Source of the DNA: Armillaria gallica
Taxonomy: Eukaryota; Basidiomycota; Agaricomycetes; Agaricales; Physalacriaceae
Assembly (NCBI GenBank): GCA_037576215.1
Contig: JBANDB010000004.1
Coordinates: 5,828,001-5,892,000 of the forward strand
Direction of reading: 5' to 3'
Length of the DNA: 64,000 nt
How positions within the stretch are numbered: the first letter of the stretch is position 1; every line of letters starts with the position of its first letter. A program made the translations under genes and the position numbers. The notes beneath the pieces were generated by a model that ran no database searches, was not told the DNA's origin, and saw only the letters and a program-made list of their open reading frames with translations. Shown here piece by piece: positions 11,311 through 23,639 of the stretch.

Positions 11311-13189
11311 TATCATCCACCTCATCACTCTGGTTTCATCAGCCTCAACACCCACAAAGCCTCCTCCTCGTAAATTCAGAGACATTGAACGTGCAGCTGT
11401 TGATCTCAGGGCTGATGACCTTGATGTATATGCCTTGGGCTGGTTGTCGAACATGTCCTCCAACCCCAGTGTACAGAATATTGTCATCCAATCGACCAGC
11501 ACCTTACTGTTACGGTCCATGGAGCCTTTAAAGCAATACATTGAGAGGTTTTCAGAAATGTTCCATGATAACAACTTTGACCGCATGGCCATGACTGGCC
11601 AGGAAAGCATCATTGATCGCCTTCTTCGTGTGAACCTCCACTTCGACACCTGGGACCCCTACCTGGAGAAAATAGATCAGCCATCCACAGAAACCTATGC
11701 AGAGGTTCTGTGTGTCGACAACCCATTTAATCCTTCATGTACCGATGAGATTGCAGATCTAGTCAAAGCTCAGCTCATGGAATCACCAGATAAGCAGCTT
11801 TGCCTGCAGCCCATTGTATGGGCCCATCTTCTCCAGGAGCTCCTACCCTTCACTCTAGAGAGTGGTCTGGTTCCCTTATTCCTGATGATTCCTGAAGACT
11901 ATTGGCGTGCCAACTATAAGCCACCCCCCCTTTTCTCGAAGAATTACATGACAATTCGTTCGATTTCTCATGAGGACCACCATGCTGTCAATCTCCAGGC
12001 CGCCGTTTACCGTTGTCTGTATCCAGACATCGCCGATGCCTTTTTTGATGGTTTCACGCATGTGGAGGATAGCCTCTTCCATCCTGATCCCGCTGCCAAT
12101 GAATTCCCCGCTCCTCAGGATGCACAACTCCGTGTGTTGGTGGCAATGGCTAGCTCGCCTTCTATTCGGAAGGTGCCCATGCCAAATCCTTTCAGGGTCA
12201 GCTTTTTCAGCGCGATTATGTCGAACATTGGGATTTATATGGATGTCGATAACTTGTCTCTGGTTGACAACAATTTTGCTTCTTTCAAACTAGATGGCAA
12301 TCGCTGTTCGGTGCTGAAGCTCCTGTATACTTTAATTACATCGGACGAGTTTAGCAGTGCTTCGATGCACAATCTAGACCAGTGTATCACGTTGGTGACG
12401 TTTCTGCGGGTGCTTAATTCAACCTCCCCTCACCCTCGTTTTCTTCCCAAGGACTGGTGTACACCATCCATGGCCTCCAGCTTTGCCCAAATTGCTTTGC
12501 AGGATACTAAGACCCGGACACTCGAGGATAAAGATTCAAAGGAACTCATTCTTTATTTCTTGTGGTTCACCTCCTTCGTGAATCAGATTTTCTCTCATTT
12601 TGTTTCCGGGTGTCATCTTGACCAGATAGGCAAGCTCCGTGGTCATGATATTGAACTCGATGGACTCTTGCCACAGATCTTGGATACATTTATCGTTCGG
12701 ATGACACCTGATGTGTTGGACCACCAGGTCTTACAGCAGTTCATGGCACACATTTTCGAACCCAAGAACCTCTTCACCATCTGTGCGGTGCACATTTGTA
12801 GGAATGCTACCCCCTACCTTCGTCGTCTCGTGCAAGTTCATCCAGATCACCCAGCTTGGCCGGAGTGCTTGCGGAGGCTTGACGCTACGCCACTGGCTGA
12901 GCACTTTGGTCTGCTAGCTTATGATTCCGACTGGTTCACTCGTTGTAGGGTTTCAGAATTCAAGGAATTTGTCGAAGGAGGATGTGTGGGAAGCTTTGGA
13001 CTGGATATGCCAGATCCCCAGCCACCACGACAAGCTCCAGTTGAAGATGAACACTCAGTAAATGAACGGTCATTGATGAAGTCGTTACCGAAGCTTTGGC
13101 ATTGGTTGCGTCAGCGGCAGCACAGTGATACGGCGGCGAAAACAGAGGAAATTACGATGAATCCTAGTAGCAGTATCAGTGAAGTGTAA
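11311..13189 (+). pseudogene. 5'-truncated DUF6535-type gene
   Basis: One open frame runs from about 11,311 to the TAA at 13,187-13,189. Homology to the intact genes starts abruptly within the last membrane segment (YIIHLITLVSSA) and continues through TPTKPP, the FRDIERAAVDLRADDLDVYALGWLSNMSSNP block and the whole ~600-residue soluble region to the C-terminus. Exon 1, exon 2 and the DUF6535 membrane region are missing; the sequence upstream is an unrelated module with a GATGGGTAAG donor-like word just before the junction. The first in-frame ATG is at about 11,462, inside the conserved block. The long open frame suggests recent loss, or use of another 5' exon, giving a soluble version. Function unknown. 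Confidence 0.7.
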
Positions 13190-15720
13190 ATAGGCAACGA
13201 CATTCCTCATTATTGTATCCGTAGTATGAATCGACGTCTTTCGCAAGTGTATTATTTCGGGGTATCTACTCTCGCCATTCAGAAATCAAGAACCGTTTGA
13301 CTCTGCTCCAATGAAGTCCTGTGAAGGAGGACGATCCCCGATCTATTTGACATAAGTACCTACATACAAACTAAGTGGTTAATGGAATGATATACCCTAC
13401 CTGCAGCGAACCTCTCCGTAATGACACATCTCTCCAACTCATCGCTCTCCGGCGAGCGTCTCTCCAGTGCATGCTCCCTCCGTCGAGAGATGGCTTCCTA
13501 ACAACCACTCTCCAGGGAGTAAATCTCTCCAGTAATCATTCTGCGCCCCGTCACACTTCTGGACCAGTTTAACATGCCGTCTCAAAAACCGTTGTTCAGT
13601 AGACTGCACCTATAGGAGCATTCTTCCAGGGATAGAAGTCGCAGTCACCAGAGGGACCTAGATGGAGGAAGTGATGTGGACTACAAAGCCGGTAGATGCC
13701 TGGGTATGCAAGGACCTCATTCCTGGCACACCGACTGCCGTTCCCCGCCCGTGACACTTCTAGTATTGCCCTGACAAATACCCTGTTCATCACGATAAGT
13801 CGTCTTGATCAAAAATTCGCGCCATGCGCTAGTGCTCCTCATCGAAGAAAATCGTATGGAAGATCTGTGAGAAGGGTGAGTTCCTCTGAGTGCGGCCGAG
13901 AAGAAAGCGGACCTACCACTACTATCTCCTCTCACTGCTCCACCGTCTCCTCACTTCTGAGGCTTTATAGCATCGTCTTTGGATAATGTCATCAATGTAC
14001 GCTGCGCTTGACATGCGAGAGCTTACATAGTTTAGGCATCTCTCCCAAGCCCAATACAAGGCTGTCATCCAGGCCGTCCTCTTTGCTGTAGATTTAGTCG
14101 TCACAAGACAAAAAAACTCTGTTTGATAGTGCTTCCGTTGGACTGAGACTCGACAGAAACGAAAGCTAGGGAGTGCCCTGGAAGGTTTCAAACCGAGATT
14201 AGGACTAAAACCAGAGCGGTGGAATAAACGAGCAAGGCAGCGGGAGACAAAGAGGACGATTGGACGGTCTGTTCGGAAGCTGGAGAACGGGCCGAACTCC
14301 ACACAATGGCCAAGACGCAGGCTGCTTTCTCTCTATTCTTTGACGAAATCTCCTGCAGTGTAGTTGTGCTCCCAGGTGGATAGAAAGCTTGTTTGATACA
14401 TCATTGTCCGCTCGTGGATAGATACTCCATTGCTGAGATGCACTGACATCATAGCTTGAGGTAGAGCGTCCCACACTGGTAGGAGATCTGGCTAACGATG
14501 AAGTGAGCAACCAGTGGTGTAGACTGAATGGGAGGAACTTACCGTCCCCCGCATATACAGTATCCTTCCTTCCCGCCGTTAGTTTTGCTACCCCATCACT
14601 CTAAGGGGTTCTCGTCTAGCGGCAAAAAACAGAAATCACAGAAAGCTCCCTCATGAGTGGACGGTATCCGTGTGCTCTCAGAACCCGCGCACGATGTTGG
14701 CCTTCAGTGGAGAGACTCCGCCGTCTTGTGAGCTGACGCGTTTCTAGGGTGGGCCTCCATGCCGTCGTTGGCGGGTGGATATTAATGTGGGTGAAAATGG
14801 GACGAGATGACAGCACTTACCGTTCCCAGTCCCATCGCCTGCAGTCACTTCCCGTCGTTGAGGTAGAGACATATGTCCATGCATGTTTGCTGCTCCCAGA
14901 CAAAGGTGTATTGTCTTGGGGTAAGGAAGGCTTTCGAAGCATTTGCAATAAGTGGCGAAAATATCGATGGACGAATGCCGTTGATACTGTGAGATGGTTA
15001 AAGATGAGAATACTTTGCACAGAAGTGAACGCACGTTGGCACTCCCAAGCCACCACTACCAGCGATGAGGACATCCTCTTCAGTTCGACGGCTTCGCAGA
15101 GTCATTGAAGGGCTTGGATGTGTAGCTTGAAGGGTGATATAAGAGATCGCCAAAACTTGGAACAAGCAGGGATGATGCAAGTAAGGAGTTCGCTTTGTTT
15201 GGTCCGACCACTGGCAGCGTCGAGCCAAACATTCACTTTTGGCCCATCTCGCGAGCCGTCTCGATACCGTGCTGTAACATGCACCGGGAATGAACAAGGG
15301 CAAGAAAACCGACATCATTATACGATACTCAGTCGCAGCAATCTCACCTTTACCTTAGTTTCCGCTATTCAGCACGCCCGAATAAATCCGACATTCTACT
15401 CAAGCGACTTCTCAAGTTGCAGAATGCACGCGTCTGGAAAGCCCTTGCGGATCAACCCTCTCTCTTTAATGGCGTTTCCTCATCGATCTCATGGGTTAGC
15501 CTGGCTTCTTCCTTTCCCAGCACGCACTTTCACTCAGTGCCTCCTAGTCGTCCGTATCTCTTTCGAACGTGTTTTGGCGCGTCGAGTAGGAGGAATAGCC
15601 CCTTAACACGCGGCGATGACATTTCCAGTCTCAGTTCCGAGTTTTCATCCGAAGACGAGGCGATCAAGTGCCCTACCCGACAACGATGGAAAGCCAGAAC
15701 ACCAACGTCGGTGGGGGAAC
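13190..15720. repeat. Duplicated modules C-A-B, copy 2
   Basis: This block follows the truncated gene and is colinear with 23,640-26,870. It starts with the CTCTCC-rich stretch (about 13,410-13,550), continues through TTTAGTCGTCAC at about 14,090, which is the uninterrupted version of the site carrying the 986-base element at 24,327, and ends with module B. Minus-strand coding-like exons are present but broken. No intact gene is visible. Confidence 0.7.
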
Positions 15721-18360
15721 AGGAGAGGGCATCGAGTATCCAAAGTGAGTTCACTGTCACGATTTCCCCCTTTTTTCATCCCAATTCAGCCTCAGCACTC
15801 TTTCTGGAAGAAGTCCCGAACGACGCGGCTTTGATCCAACCCGACGCGATACTTGTTTCTGGTCATCGCTATCTTCACTTTCAAGTGTGTGCGGAATAGT
15901 TGGTACCTACTCTTCACCCACCTTTTGCTCCAGGGCCCACAGGAAGACGCACGTTCATTTCGGAAGTTGCGGGCTTGCTCTTTACGTCTGTTGACCGAAG
16001 TGGATGCCCCGGGGGTAGTACCTCCTACTCTGTTGGTGGACATCCTTATCTACATTGTCGTCGCATCAATTCTATGTCTCTCCCTCGACTCTGTTTGTCT
16101 CTTGCACACATCCCACACCACAGCATGTATCTATTTTTCTTCAATAAAACGGACGGAAATCTAGTCCCCTTAGATTGTAAATAGAAACCCATTGAAACGA
16201 AAACACGGGAATAGAACGTGTGAATCAAATATGTGGGCTCCTCCTCGAAGGCGTAGCATAGACAGGAAGCTCAACTAAGCGAACAATAAGCGATAGAGAA
16301 GGACCTATGCTTCAGGAACTCGCACACCAAGTAGAAAGCTTCATGGACTGAATGACATCCAGAATAAAAAAGATGCGGACAAAGTTATAGTATTTCCCCA
16401 TGTTTAAACAAACGGATGCTATAGTAACTAAACATGAAGCTAAAGAGACGAGCTATTCAGTATGACGTGCCCAATCCTCCATTACACTCAACATGTCATC
16501 CCGACCAAATAAAAACATGGCTCTCGAATACGCCGCATCCATCTCGATTTCTATTAGTATACGGCGGCGTCCTTTCAAGGAAGGAACTTACCCATCCCGG
16601 TGCGATCCTCCGCCGCTGCTCGCCGAACACCATATGGTGTCAAAACCCTTTTTGGCGTTCGTCGTTCGTGGCTGCCAATAGCAATGGAGGAGGGGCGGTC
16701 TATGTCAGTGAACCGTTGTCGGACATAAAATCAAAAATTCGGTGTTCATTGAAAGGGAGTTACAGAGATCTGGAGAAACTGCATGCTACCACCACCTCCT
16801 TCTACGGAAGGTTGACGCTTGCTCACATCGTTTGGGGCGAAATCGCTAGATTTGATAGTGGATGATGATACTGTCCGAGGAAGATGAACTGGTGCACATC
16901 AGATAGCATACAAGAGAACCCACCTAGGATCCACGGGATGAAGATAGCACTACGGGAAGGATATGCACGAGGAGGGCAGTCCCTTGTGCTGGGAGATGGC
17001 GGACTTGTTCGCATTGGATTCTTGGTGCCGAGAGAAAAAGTAGTGATATCTGACCAGCGACGTAGATGGATGCCGCTGTGACGGGGATGGCACTGCACCA
17101 GATCTACGCTGCCGTAGAGGAAACAGAACTCGAGGTCAGTGACTCCAAGCCCGTTGACGTGCACTGGTGGATCCAGGACTGGACGAGAGGCTGGCGTACG
17201 TGGGGTGTAAAGGGAGTGAGGTTGAGACCTGCGTGCTGAGCTCGAAGGTTCTGGGACACGAACAGTGAGTGACGAAAGGATGGATTTTGAAGATCGCATT
17301 CACGAAATCTTGGAGTCAAATTCAGCGCATACGTTCTCCAAGCAGGCTTAGTTCTTCGTGCCGCTTCATAATCGAACGCGTCATTCTGATCCCTACCGTC
17401 CCAGCGGAGATCGTGCTGGTGCCGGAAGGTGGAGGAGAGAAGGGTGTGCCCTCTGCATGCGGCATTATTCGTCGTCAAGTTCCATTCCACGGAGGCTTGA
17501 TGCTTGCCTTGGGACCCACGCGGAAGGTGGTGACGCGTTATCCATAGTCGCCGGTGGTGCTGTCTGAGAAGATGAGGCTGTATGCATTACACAGCGTATA
17601 GAGCACTCACCTGCTTAGCAATTTTCCTGCCTAGTCCCGACACCGCCTGCACTTTGCAAACCAGGAAGGGTCGAGTCGTCCACTCGTTACAGGAATACAC
17701 GACGTAGGTGGCATGCACGGCGTTTGTACGAAATGACGCTGTCGTTGTGCTGGGAGATGGTGGGCTGTTCGACACGTCGTGTTGTGTTCTTGAACGTGAT
17801 GCCAAGACTCATCGCTTGAGGGCAAAGGTGATAATATCCGACTGATAAAGAGATGAGAGACCAGTGAGAGGACGAGCGAGGAGCATTCCTTCCTGCCGTC
17901 GCCGGGGTTGCTTCCCGTTGTGGTAGAGAAGTTGTCAGAATCCAGACAAAGGCATGCTATCCCAGGACAAGGAATAGGCGAAGTGTAGGGACAAACGACA
18001 TTCATCCTGTGGGAGATAATCTAGGATGAGAATACTTGGCGCAGAAGTGAACACACTTGGTACTTCTAAAGCCAGCGACGTCCTCCTCTCCAACATCAGT
18101 CCGCTCGCCCGCCGTCTTGAGCTAACATGTGCGATACTAAAATGAAGAATAAAATTAAAATCGACGTCAGACCATGCGTGACTTACAGAACAGTTCAGCA
18201 TCACTTGGATATAGCGTTGAAGGGCGGGAGCGTAGATGGAAGGAGCAGGCTTTGTTTGACACGGCGTCAAGCCAAACATTCAACCTTGGTCATCGACACC
18301 CATCTTGCGAGCCGTCTCTTCGTCCTTTCCTTTCACTCGGCGCCTCTCAGCTGTCCGTAA
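15721..18360. repeat. Duplicated module E-F, copy 1
   Basis: Colinear with 27,530-30,320. Shared landmarks: AACATGGCTCTCGAATAC at about 16,513 and 28,418, the TGTGCTGGGAGATGGC word at about 16,988 and 28,929, and CGAAAGGATGGATTTTGAA at about 17,275 and 29,220. Parts also match 39,960-40,530, 56,150-56,720 and 57,300-58,040. The minus strand contains a DUF6535 relic (17,090-17,370) and short unassigned exons. A plus-strand exon ending GTATCCAAAG before GTGAGTTCACT at about 15,740 recurs at 40,015 and 56,210. Confidence 0.6.
17090..17370 (-). pseudogene. DUF6535 relic (exon 2 to start of exon 3)
   Basis: Reading the minus strand, a decayed exon 2 ends at a GTGAATGCGATC donor, in the same place as GTGAGT in the intact genes, followed by a 45-50 base intron ending GTCCCAG. 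Exon 3 resumes as NLRAQHAGLNLTPFTP, then QPLVQSWIHQCTSTGL, a collapsed version of the NLTPFSDF..DSLV..KQWIHQYI segment of the intact proteins. Much of the membrane domain is deleted. A paralogous relic lies at 29,040-29,320. Confidence 0.5.
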
Positions 18361-18894
18361 CACGTCGAGCAGGAGGAAAAACGCGCGTATTATGTTAATA
18401 GACGGGATGGCGCGCCGACCTTCCATCTTGCCGTCCGACGTCCATCCATCGTCCCTCTTACGCCAGCGCTCGAGAAGCTACAACTTAAAATGGGTTCCGG
18501 TTGATTGCGCGCCACTTGGATACTAGACTAACGGCTTTGAGCCCATCAATGCATCAAGTTCAAAGTTCTGTGGGTGGGATATACTTCCTCAAAGTGCGTG
18601 TCCCGGCCTAACCTTCGAAGCTCCCTCTTCTCAGTCCGCCGTGTAATCTTCGTCTCCTCGTTGGCCCTCGATTCTGAATACCCTGCTCCACGTTCGACTG
18701 TGGCTATAGCGTGATCCGCCCTACTTTGTCGTACAAGACTTCATAAAACATTCCCGGGGAACATGGTGTAAAACCTTGTACATATTATACAGTAATCGTT
18801 CATTATCCCAATATCAGTACACAAGGGACCGAGAGACGAAATGAAGTCAAGGTTTTTATATGAACGCGCAAAGTGCAGGGCGACAGAGCTGCTG
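18361..18894. other. No recognisable gene
   Basis: I see no coding pattern or paralogous module here. The stretch lies downstream of the acidic-tail exon on the minus strand and may include its 3' untranslated region. Confidence 0.4.
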
Positions 18895-19338
18895 CTAGCC
18901 AGCCGTCAATGAATGTGTAGCATCAATATCCTCAGGAACATCCATATCCAGATCCTGCTCCTATTCCTGCTCCTTCTCGCTCTCATCCGGATTCTCCATA
19001 CTAGCATCCAAATCCACCTCTTCCTCTTCACCTTCCATTACAGACGGAGGCCCACCAGAAATCGCAGAATTCCCTTCATCGTCTTCCGGAGTTGCTTCAT
19101 CCGCCTTTCCCCACTGCAGTTAACCCGACAAAGAAAGCAACGAGAACTAAGCTTAACTCTTGCTTCTCCTCCTACTGCGTCTTCGCACCATCTCCCCCAA
19201 CTTGCGTTCTTCCTCGCTCGATTCATCCATCTCGCGTTGCAGGTCGCGGTAGTCGTTCATCCAGCCGTACATGGGCTTATAGCCGGCATTTCGCAGTGGA
19301 ATAGGGTGGATACAAAGCACTGGGGGGAGCACCGTCAC
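18895..19338 (-). pseudogene. Unknown coiled-coil protein with acidic tail, fragment
   Basis: A minus-strand exon (about 19,200-19,310) reads PIPLRNAGYKPMYGWMN, then YRDLQREMDESSEEERKLGEM. A second frame opens after a CTGCAG acceptor at 19,114-19,119 and reads WGKADEATPEDDEGNSAISG, PPSVMEGEEEEVDLDASMEN and further acidic residues to a TAG at 18,961-18,963; beyond it the same frame continues EQDLDMDVPEDIDATHSLTAG to a TAG at 18,895-18,897. The first exon is conserved at protein level at 49,102 and 58,448. The tail is unique here except for a PPSVMEGEEEE echo near 57,780. A region between the exons is missing compared with the other copies. I do not recognise the family. Confidence 0.5.
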
Positions 19339-19830
19339 CGTCGCTATTCCGACATGGTTCCAGGAATAGTTACAGCATCAAGGCGTGCCGATTCTTCTGT
19401 TTCTTTTTCATAAATTGTTCTTTACTCACCACCATCAGAAGGAAACGCGCTCTTTACTCTGAGCACATTTGACGAGGCTCTGGTCAAGTGCACCGAGTCG
19501 ATGGATCCTTTCGTTTTCTTCGATCCTTTCTTTTGGTATCAAAACAGCTTTCAACCTGGTGTACGAATTCTTTTCTCTCGTCGATTTCTTAGAGCTTATT
19601 GTTCGTTTAGGTGGACCACCTGTCTATTCGTCCTTGAGCTACACAACGTTTGCGTGGACGGAGAGAAGCTCGTATTAACGACATTCACACGATGATCCAA
19701 ATCTCACCAACCTTGATAGAAGCCCACAGCCGCCGTTATCTCTCAGCCTCTGTTATCACGGACCTCATGGAGGCCTCGTGGTTTCTTACGATACAGCCTC
19801 GCGGCTCTTCTTTTCCTTCCACCACTCGAT

Positions 19831-22653
19831 ATGCCTTCCGTCACTACCGTACAAGACGGAGAAGACGAAAACCTCCAAAGACTACCCCATGACACTCAAG
19901 GCGTCACAGGGATGTTGGATGATCCTGCGGGCGATTCCCAGCCTGAGATTCAGCAGGCGGCGAGGACAGCTCATTTCCAGCAAAAGTCGACTCGCAACGT
20001 TTTCGGCATCCCACAGCGTGGACCCCAAGTTAGAGGTACGCTGTTCTGTCGTTCATACTTGCCTCATTTCTCATTACGATCCAAGGGAACGACCCGTTTG
20101 ACTATGAACAGAGATTTCCGGAGGATAAGCAGTATGAGGAACTGGGTCCACTTGCCAGAGTATGGAAGACATATCTTGAAGAATGCGGTGCATTTGACAT
20201 TGAGATGTTGGAAGGATGGAGGGATGGACTAGATGTTTTGCTCGTTTTCGTGAGTGATTTATTTGACAGCTATCGTTTCCTTACTCATACTTGTATAGGC
20301 TGGTCTCTTCTCAGCTGTGGTCACTACATTCGTCGTTCAAACATCACAGAGCCTCCAAGTCGATTACGGTCAGGTCACGGCGACACTTCTATATGAGCTC
20401 ATCGATGTCCAGCGCGCAGCGGCCAATGGATCCCTTGTGAATGATGTTCCTCGCTCCAACCTCACTCCCTTCTCAGATTTTCGCCCTACGATATCTGATT
20501 CACTAGTCAATGGACTGTGGTTCACCAGTCTTTCATTCAGTCTCGCTACTGCTCTGTTCGCTGTCCTGACAAAACAGTGGATCCATCAGTACATTGCCAT
20601 GCCCTCGGGGACACCTCAGGACAGGTGTCGTGTCCGCCAATTCCGGTACATGGGGCTGGAGAAATGGGGTGTGGGATTCATCATTGGTTTATTACCCCTG
20701 CTCTTGAGTGTGTCACTTGGCATATTTCTCATTGGCCTGGTTCTTTTTCTGGTCCCGCTGCAAGCGGCGGTTGCTTCCATTGTCGGGACTATCACATTTG
20801 TAACCTTCGCCATTTACTTTATCTCCAACCTCCTTCCGGTTTGGTTCCCTTCGTGCCCGTACAAGACTCCATTGTCGCAGTACATATTCCTTTCCTATGC
20901 CTATACCATCCGCCTCATCACTCTGGTTTCGTCGGCCTTAACACCCACAAAGCCTCCTCGCAAGTTCCGAGACGTCGAGCGTGCAGCTGTCGAACTCGGG
21001 GCCGACGACCTCGATGCATACGCCTTGGGCTGGCTGTCTGGCATGTCCTCCAACCCCAGTGTACTTAACATTGTCGTCCAATCAACCAGTGCTTTACCCT
21101 TGCGGTCGATCGAACCTCTAATGCAATACGCAGAGAGATTTTCGGAGACCTACCCCACCATTATCTCCTCCATGAACATTAATTGCCAGGAAAGCATCTT
21201 TGATCGCATTATACGTGCGAGCCTCCGCTTTAACATTCCCTCGCCCCTTTGGTGGGTCGTCGACCAGGCGACGCAAAGAGATAGGCTGTCAACAGAAACT
21301 TATGCAGAGGTTCTGTGCGTCGATTACTTGAATTCTTCACGTACCGATGAGATTGCGAATCTAGTCAAAGCTCAGTCCATGGAACCCTATGATAAGCAGC
21401 TTCGCCTGCAGCCTGTTGTATGGGCCCATCTTCTCCAGAACCTCCTACCCTTTACTCTAGAGAGTGGTCTGATTCCTTTATTCCTGATGATTCCCACAGC
21501 CTATTGGCGTGTCGACTACAAGCCACCTCCTCTTTTCCCTAAAAATGACATGAAGATTCGTTCGATTTCTGACGGAGATCACCATGCGGTACCTCTTCAG
21601 GTAGCCATTGGATATTATCTGTATCCAGACATCGCCGATGCCTTCTTTGAGGGTTTCATGCATGCGGAGAATAACATCTTCCATCCTGATCCCGCCGCCG
21701 ATGAATTCCCGGCTCCTCAGGATCCACGCTTGTGTTCGCTGCTAACGCTAGCCGGCTCACCCTCTGTCCGAGCGACAGTGATCAATCCATCTATGGAAGA
21801 GCTTTTTATCCAGGTACTGAGAAACATTAATACTACCATGGGCCTCCCAGACAATCTTCTGAACTATGAGACTCCTTCTTTCGAACTAGACAGCAATCGA
21901 TATGCGGTGCTGAAGCTCCTGTATACGCTGCTTTCTTCAGACAACTTTCGCACTACTCTGATGGTGGATAATCAGCGTACCACGCTGATGCTGTTTCTCC
22001 GAGTGCTCAACTCCACAACCCCTTGCCCCCGCTTTCTCCCCTCTGACTGGTGTACCCCAACCATGGCCTTCAATTTTACCCAAATCGCCTTCGAGGACCC
22101 AGCCTGGACACTCTCCTCCGACACCGTAACACTCCGCTTTGTGTATGAATTCCTGCTGCTCGGCGGGCCCATTGCAAATCAGATTTTCTCCCGTTTTGTT
22201 TCCGAACGTCTTCTTGACTATGTAGTCAAGCTCCGTGGGGGCGGTGAGATTTCGTGGGTATTGCGGGGCATCTTAGGGGTCTTTGTTAGTGGGGTCAGGA
22301 GGTCGGACGCCATGGTGGCGTACCTCTTTGAGCTCGACAATATCTTTGCTGTTTGTGCGATGTTTATCATTTGGAAGGACATCCCTGGCCTCCGCCTCCT
22401 CGCACAATGTTGCCCAGAGCACCCGATGTGGACCGAGTGCTTACAGAAGCTCGATACTATTCCGGAGCACTTTGAACTGGAACCGTGGTATAGGGAGGAA
22501 ATTCTCTCTACTGTTTCAGACTTTAGGGCGCTTTTTGAAGGAGGCGAACCTCCGACCTTGAATTCACGGCCAACTGTGAGCTCGCTTTGGCGACGACTGC
22601 GACGACGACATGGGAATATCGGGAAGGAATTGATGGGGGCTAGTAAAGTGTGA
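19831..22653 (+). CDS. DUF6535 domain membrane protein (gene 1)
   Basis: Three exons: 19,831-20,035, 20,086-20,249 and 20,299-22,653, with introns of 50 and 49 bases (GTACGC..CCAAG, GTGAGT..TATAG) and 907 residues. The start is the ATG of MPSVTTV, matching MPSI in both paralogues. Exon 1 is hydrophilic. Exon 2 (NDPFDYEQRFPEDKQYEELG..) ends in VLLVF and joins AGLFSAVVTTFVVQ as the first membrane span (about 118-140). Further spans at about 194-214 (GLWFTSLSFSLATALFAVLT), 247-274 and 279-304, possibly 318-336. The remaining ~560 residues are soluble, probably helical, starting at the FRDVERAAVELGADDLDAYAL block. No enzyme motif is seen. The first half of the protein is nearly identical to gene 3 at 51,137. 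Role unknown; likely an integral membrane protein. Confidence 0.85.
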
Positions 22654-23156
22654 ATATGCTGCTTTCATACTTGGGATGACGAATACCTGTATATGTTAGT
22701 GTGCATATCGTCTGTTCCCATCTGATGCTTAGCAATTTCTGTAGAGCTGCCCATATGCATCCCAGCCGTGCAAATTGATTCCAGTTGAACAGCATAGATG
22801 TTACCTATTGGCAACAGACCCGCGGGACAGGGTACCTCCGCCTTTTGGAGAGCACGTCTTCTGCCTTCCTTTCACCTACATAAACATGTTGTTCTCATCG
22901 GAAAGTTTTGATTCAAGGAAGGAAGGAAGTTTTAAAAGTATAATTCACTATGTAATGACTACGGAAACCTGAGATTGGGAAATGACAACATTGTTTGTAT
23001 TGCGAGATACACCGTTGCTAGGAACTGAGGTCTCAGTAACAAAAGCGTAAGGCAATGAAGGCTAATCAGGTCCAGCTAAGCGAATTCAAATGTGGGGCGG
23101 CACAATCTGATAGTTCGAGTTGTTCATCGAAGGCGTGAATAGTTGTGTCAGCATCT
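22654..23156. other. No recognisable gene
   Basis: This is the 3' flank of gene 1. It does not resemble the flanks of the other DUF6535 genes, which suggests a breakpoint close after the stop codon. I see nothing coding. Confidence 0.4.
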
Positions 23157-23481
23157 AGTTTGGACCGAAGATGCTTGCCACCCCAATATCCATTTTCCAC
23201 CATCCTCGACATGCTTCATAATCATAACAACTATCGAGGGTGTAAGTGAAACACCCTTGGTGGCGTAAAGGAGAAGATGATTGGCAGGGGATAGCGCGAA
23301 GCTTCCGCCAGCAAAACATGTACGCCGGATCCAGATGCTCTTTACCACTCTCTGGGACATCGGTAGCTTCGGCGAGGTGGGGAAAATTGGGACTATGTCA
23401 TAAGTGATCTTGCCATGATACGATGGGCTCGTTTCTTCTCGCTGGGCGGCGTGTCTTGGGTGGGAGATTCGCTGGAAGCCA
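23157..23481 (-). pseudogene. Relic of an unknown gene, paralogous to 59,259-59,461
   Basis: The minus strand reads LASSESPTQDTPPSEKK, matching MASSESPS and DTPPSAKKW at 59,461, with the initiator ATG changed to CTG. After a frameshift the frame continues with GKEHLDPAYMFCWRKL and CFTYTLDSCYDYEACRGW to a TAG near 23,157. I do not recognise the family. The lost start and the frameshift make it a pseudogene. About 170 bases further right the CTCTCC-rich module C begins. Confidence 0.4.
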
Positions 23482-23639
23482 GGTAGAGGGAGAGGGTGAG
23501 GGCAACTTGTAGTAGATTCATCGGGAGGTAATGCTCTACGTGTACTTGAAAAGACGAGAGCCTTTATACTTATCAGCATCCAACGATGGGATCTTGAGGC
23601 GCCCGAATTCAACTCCGTAGTGCTCATGGCACGTGTCGA

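Noticed and set aside
20517..21068. 183-codon frame inside gene 1
   Set aside because: It is the second frame of exon 3 of the DUF6535 gene; the main frame explains the conservation.
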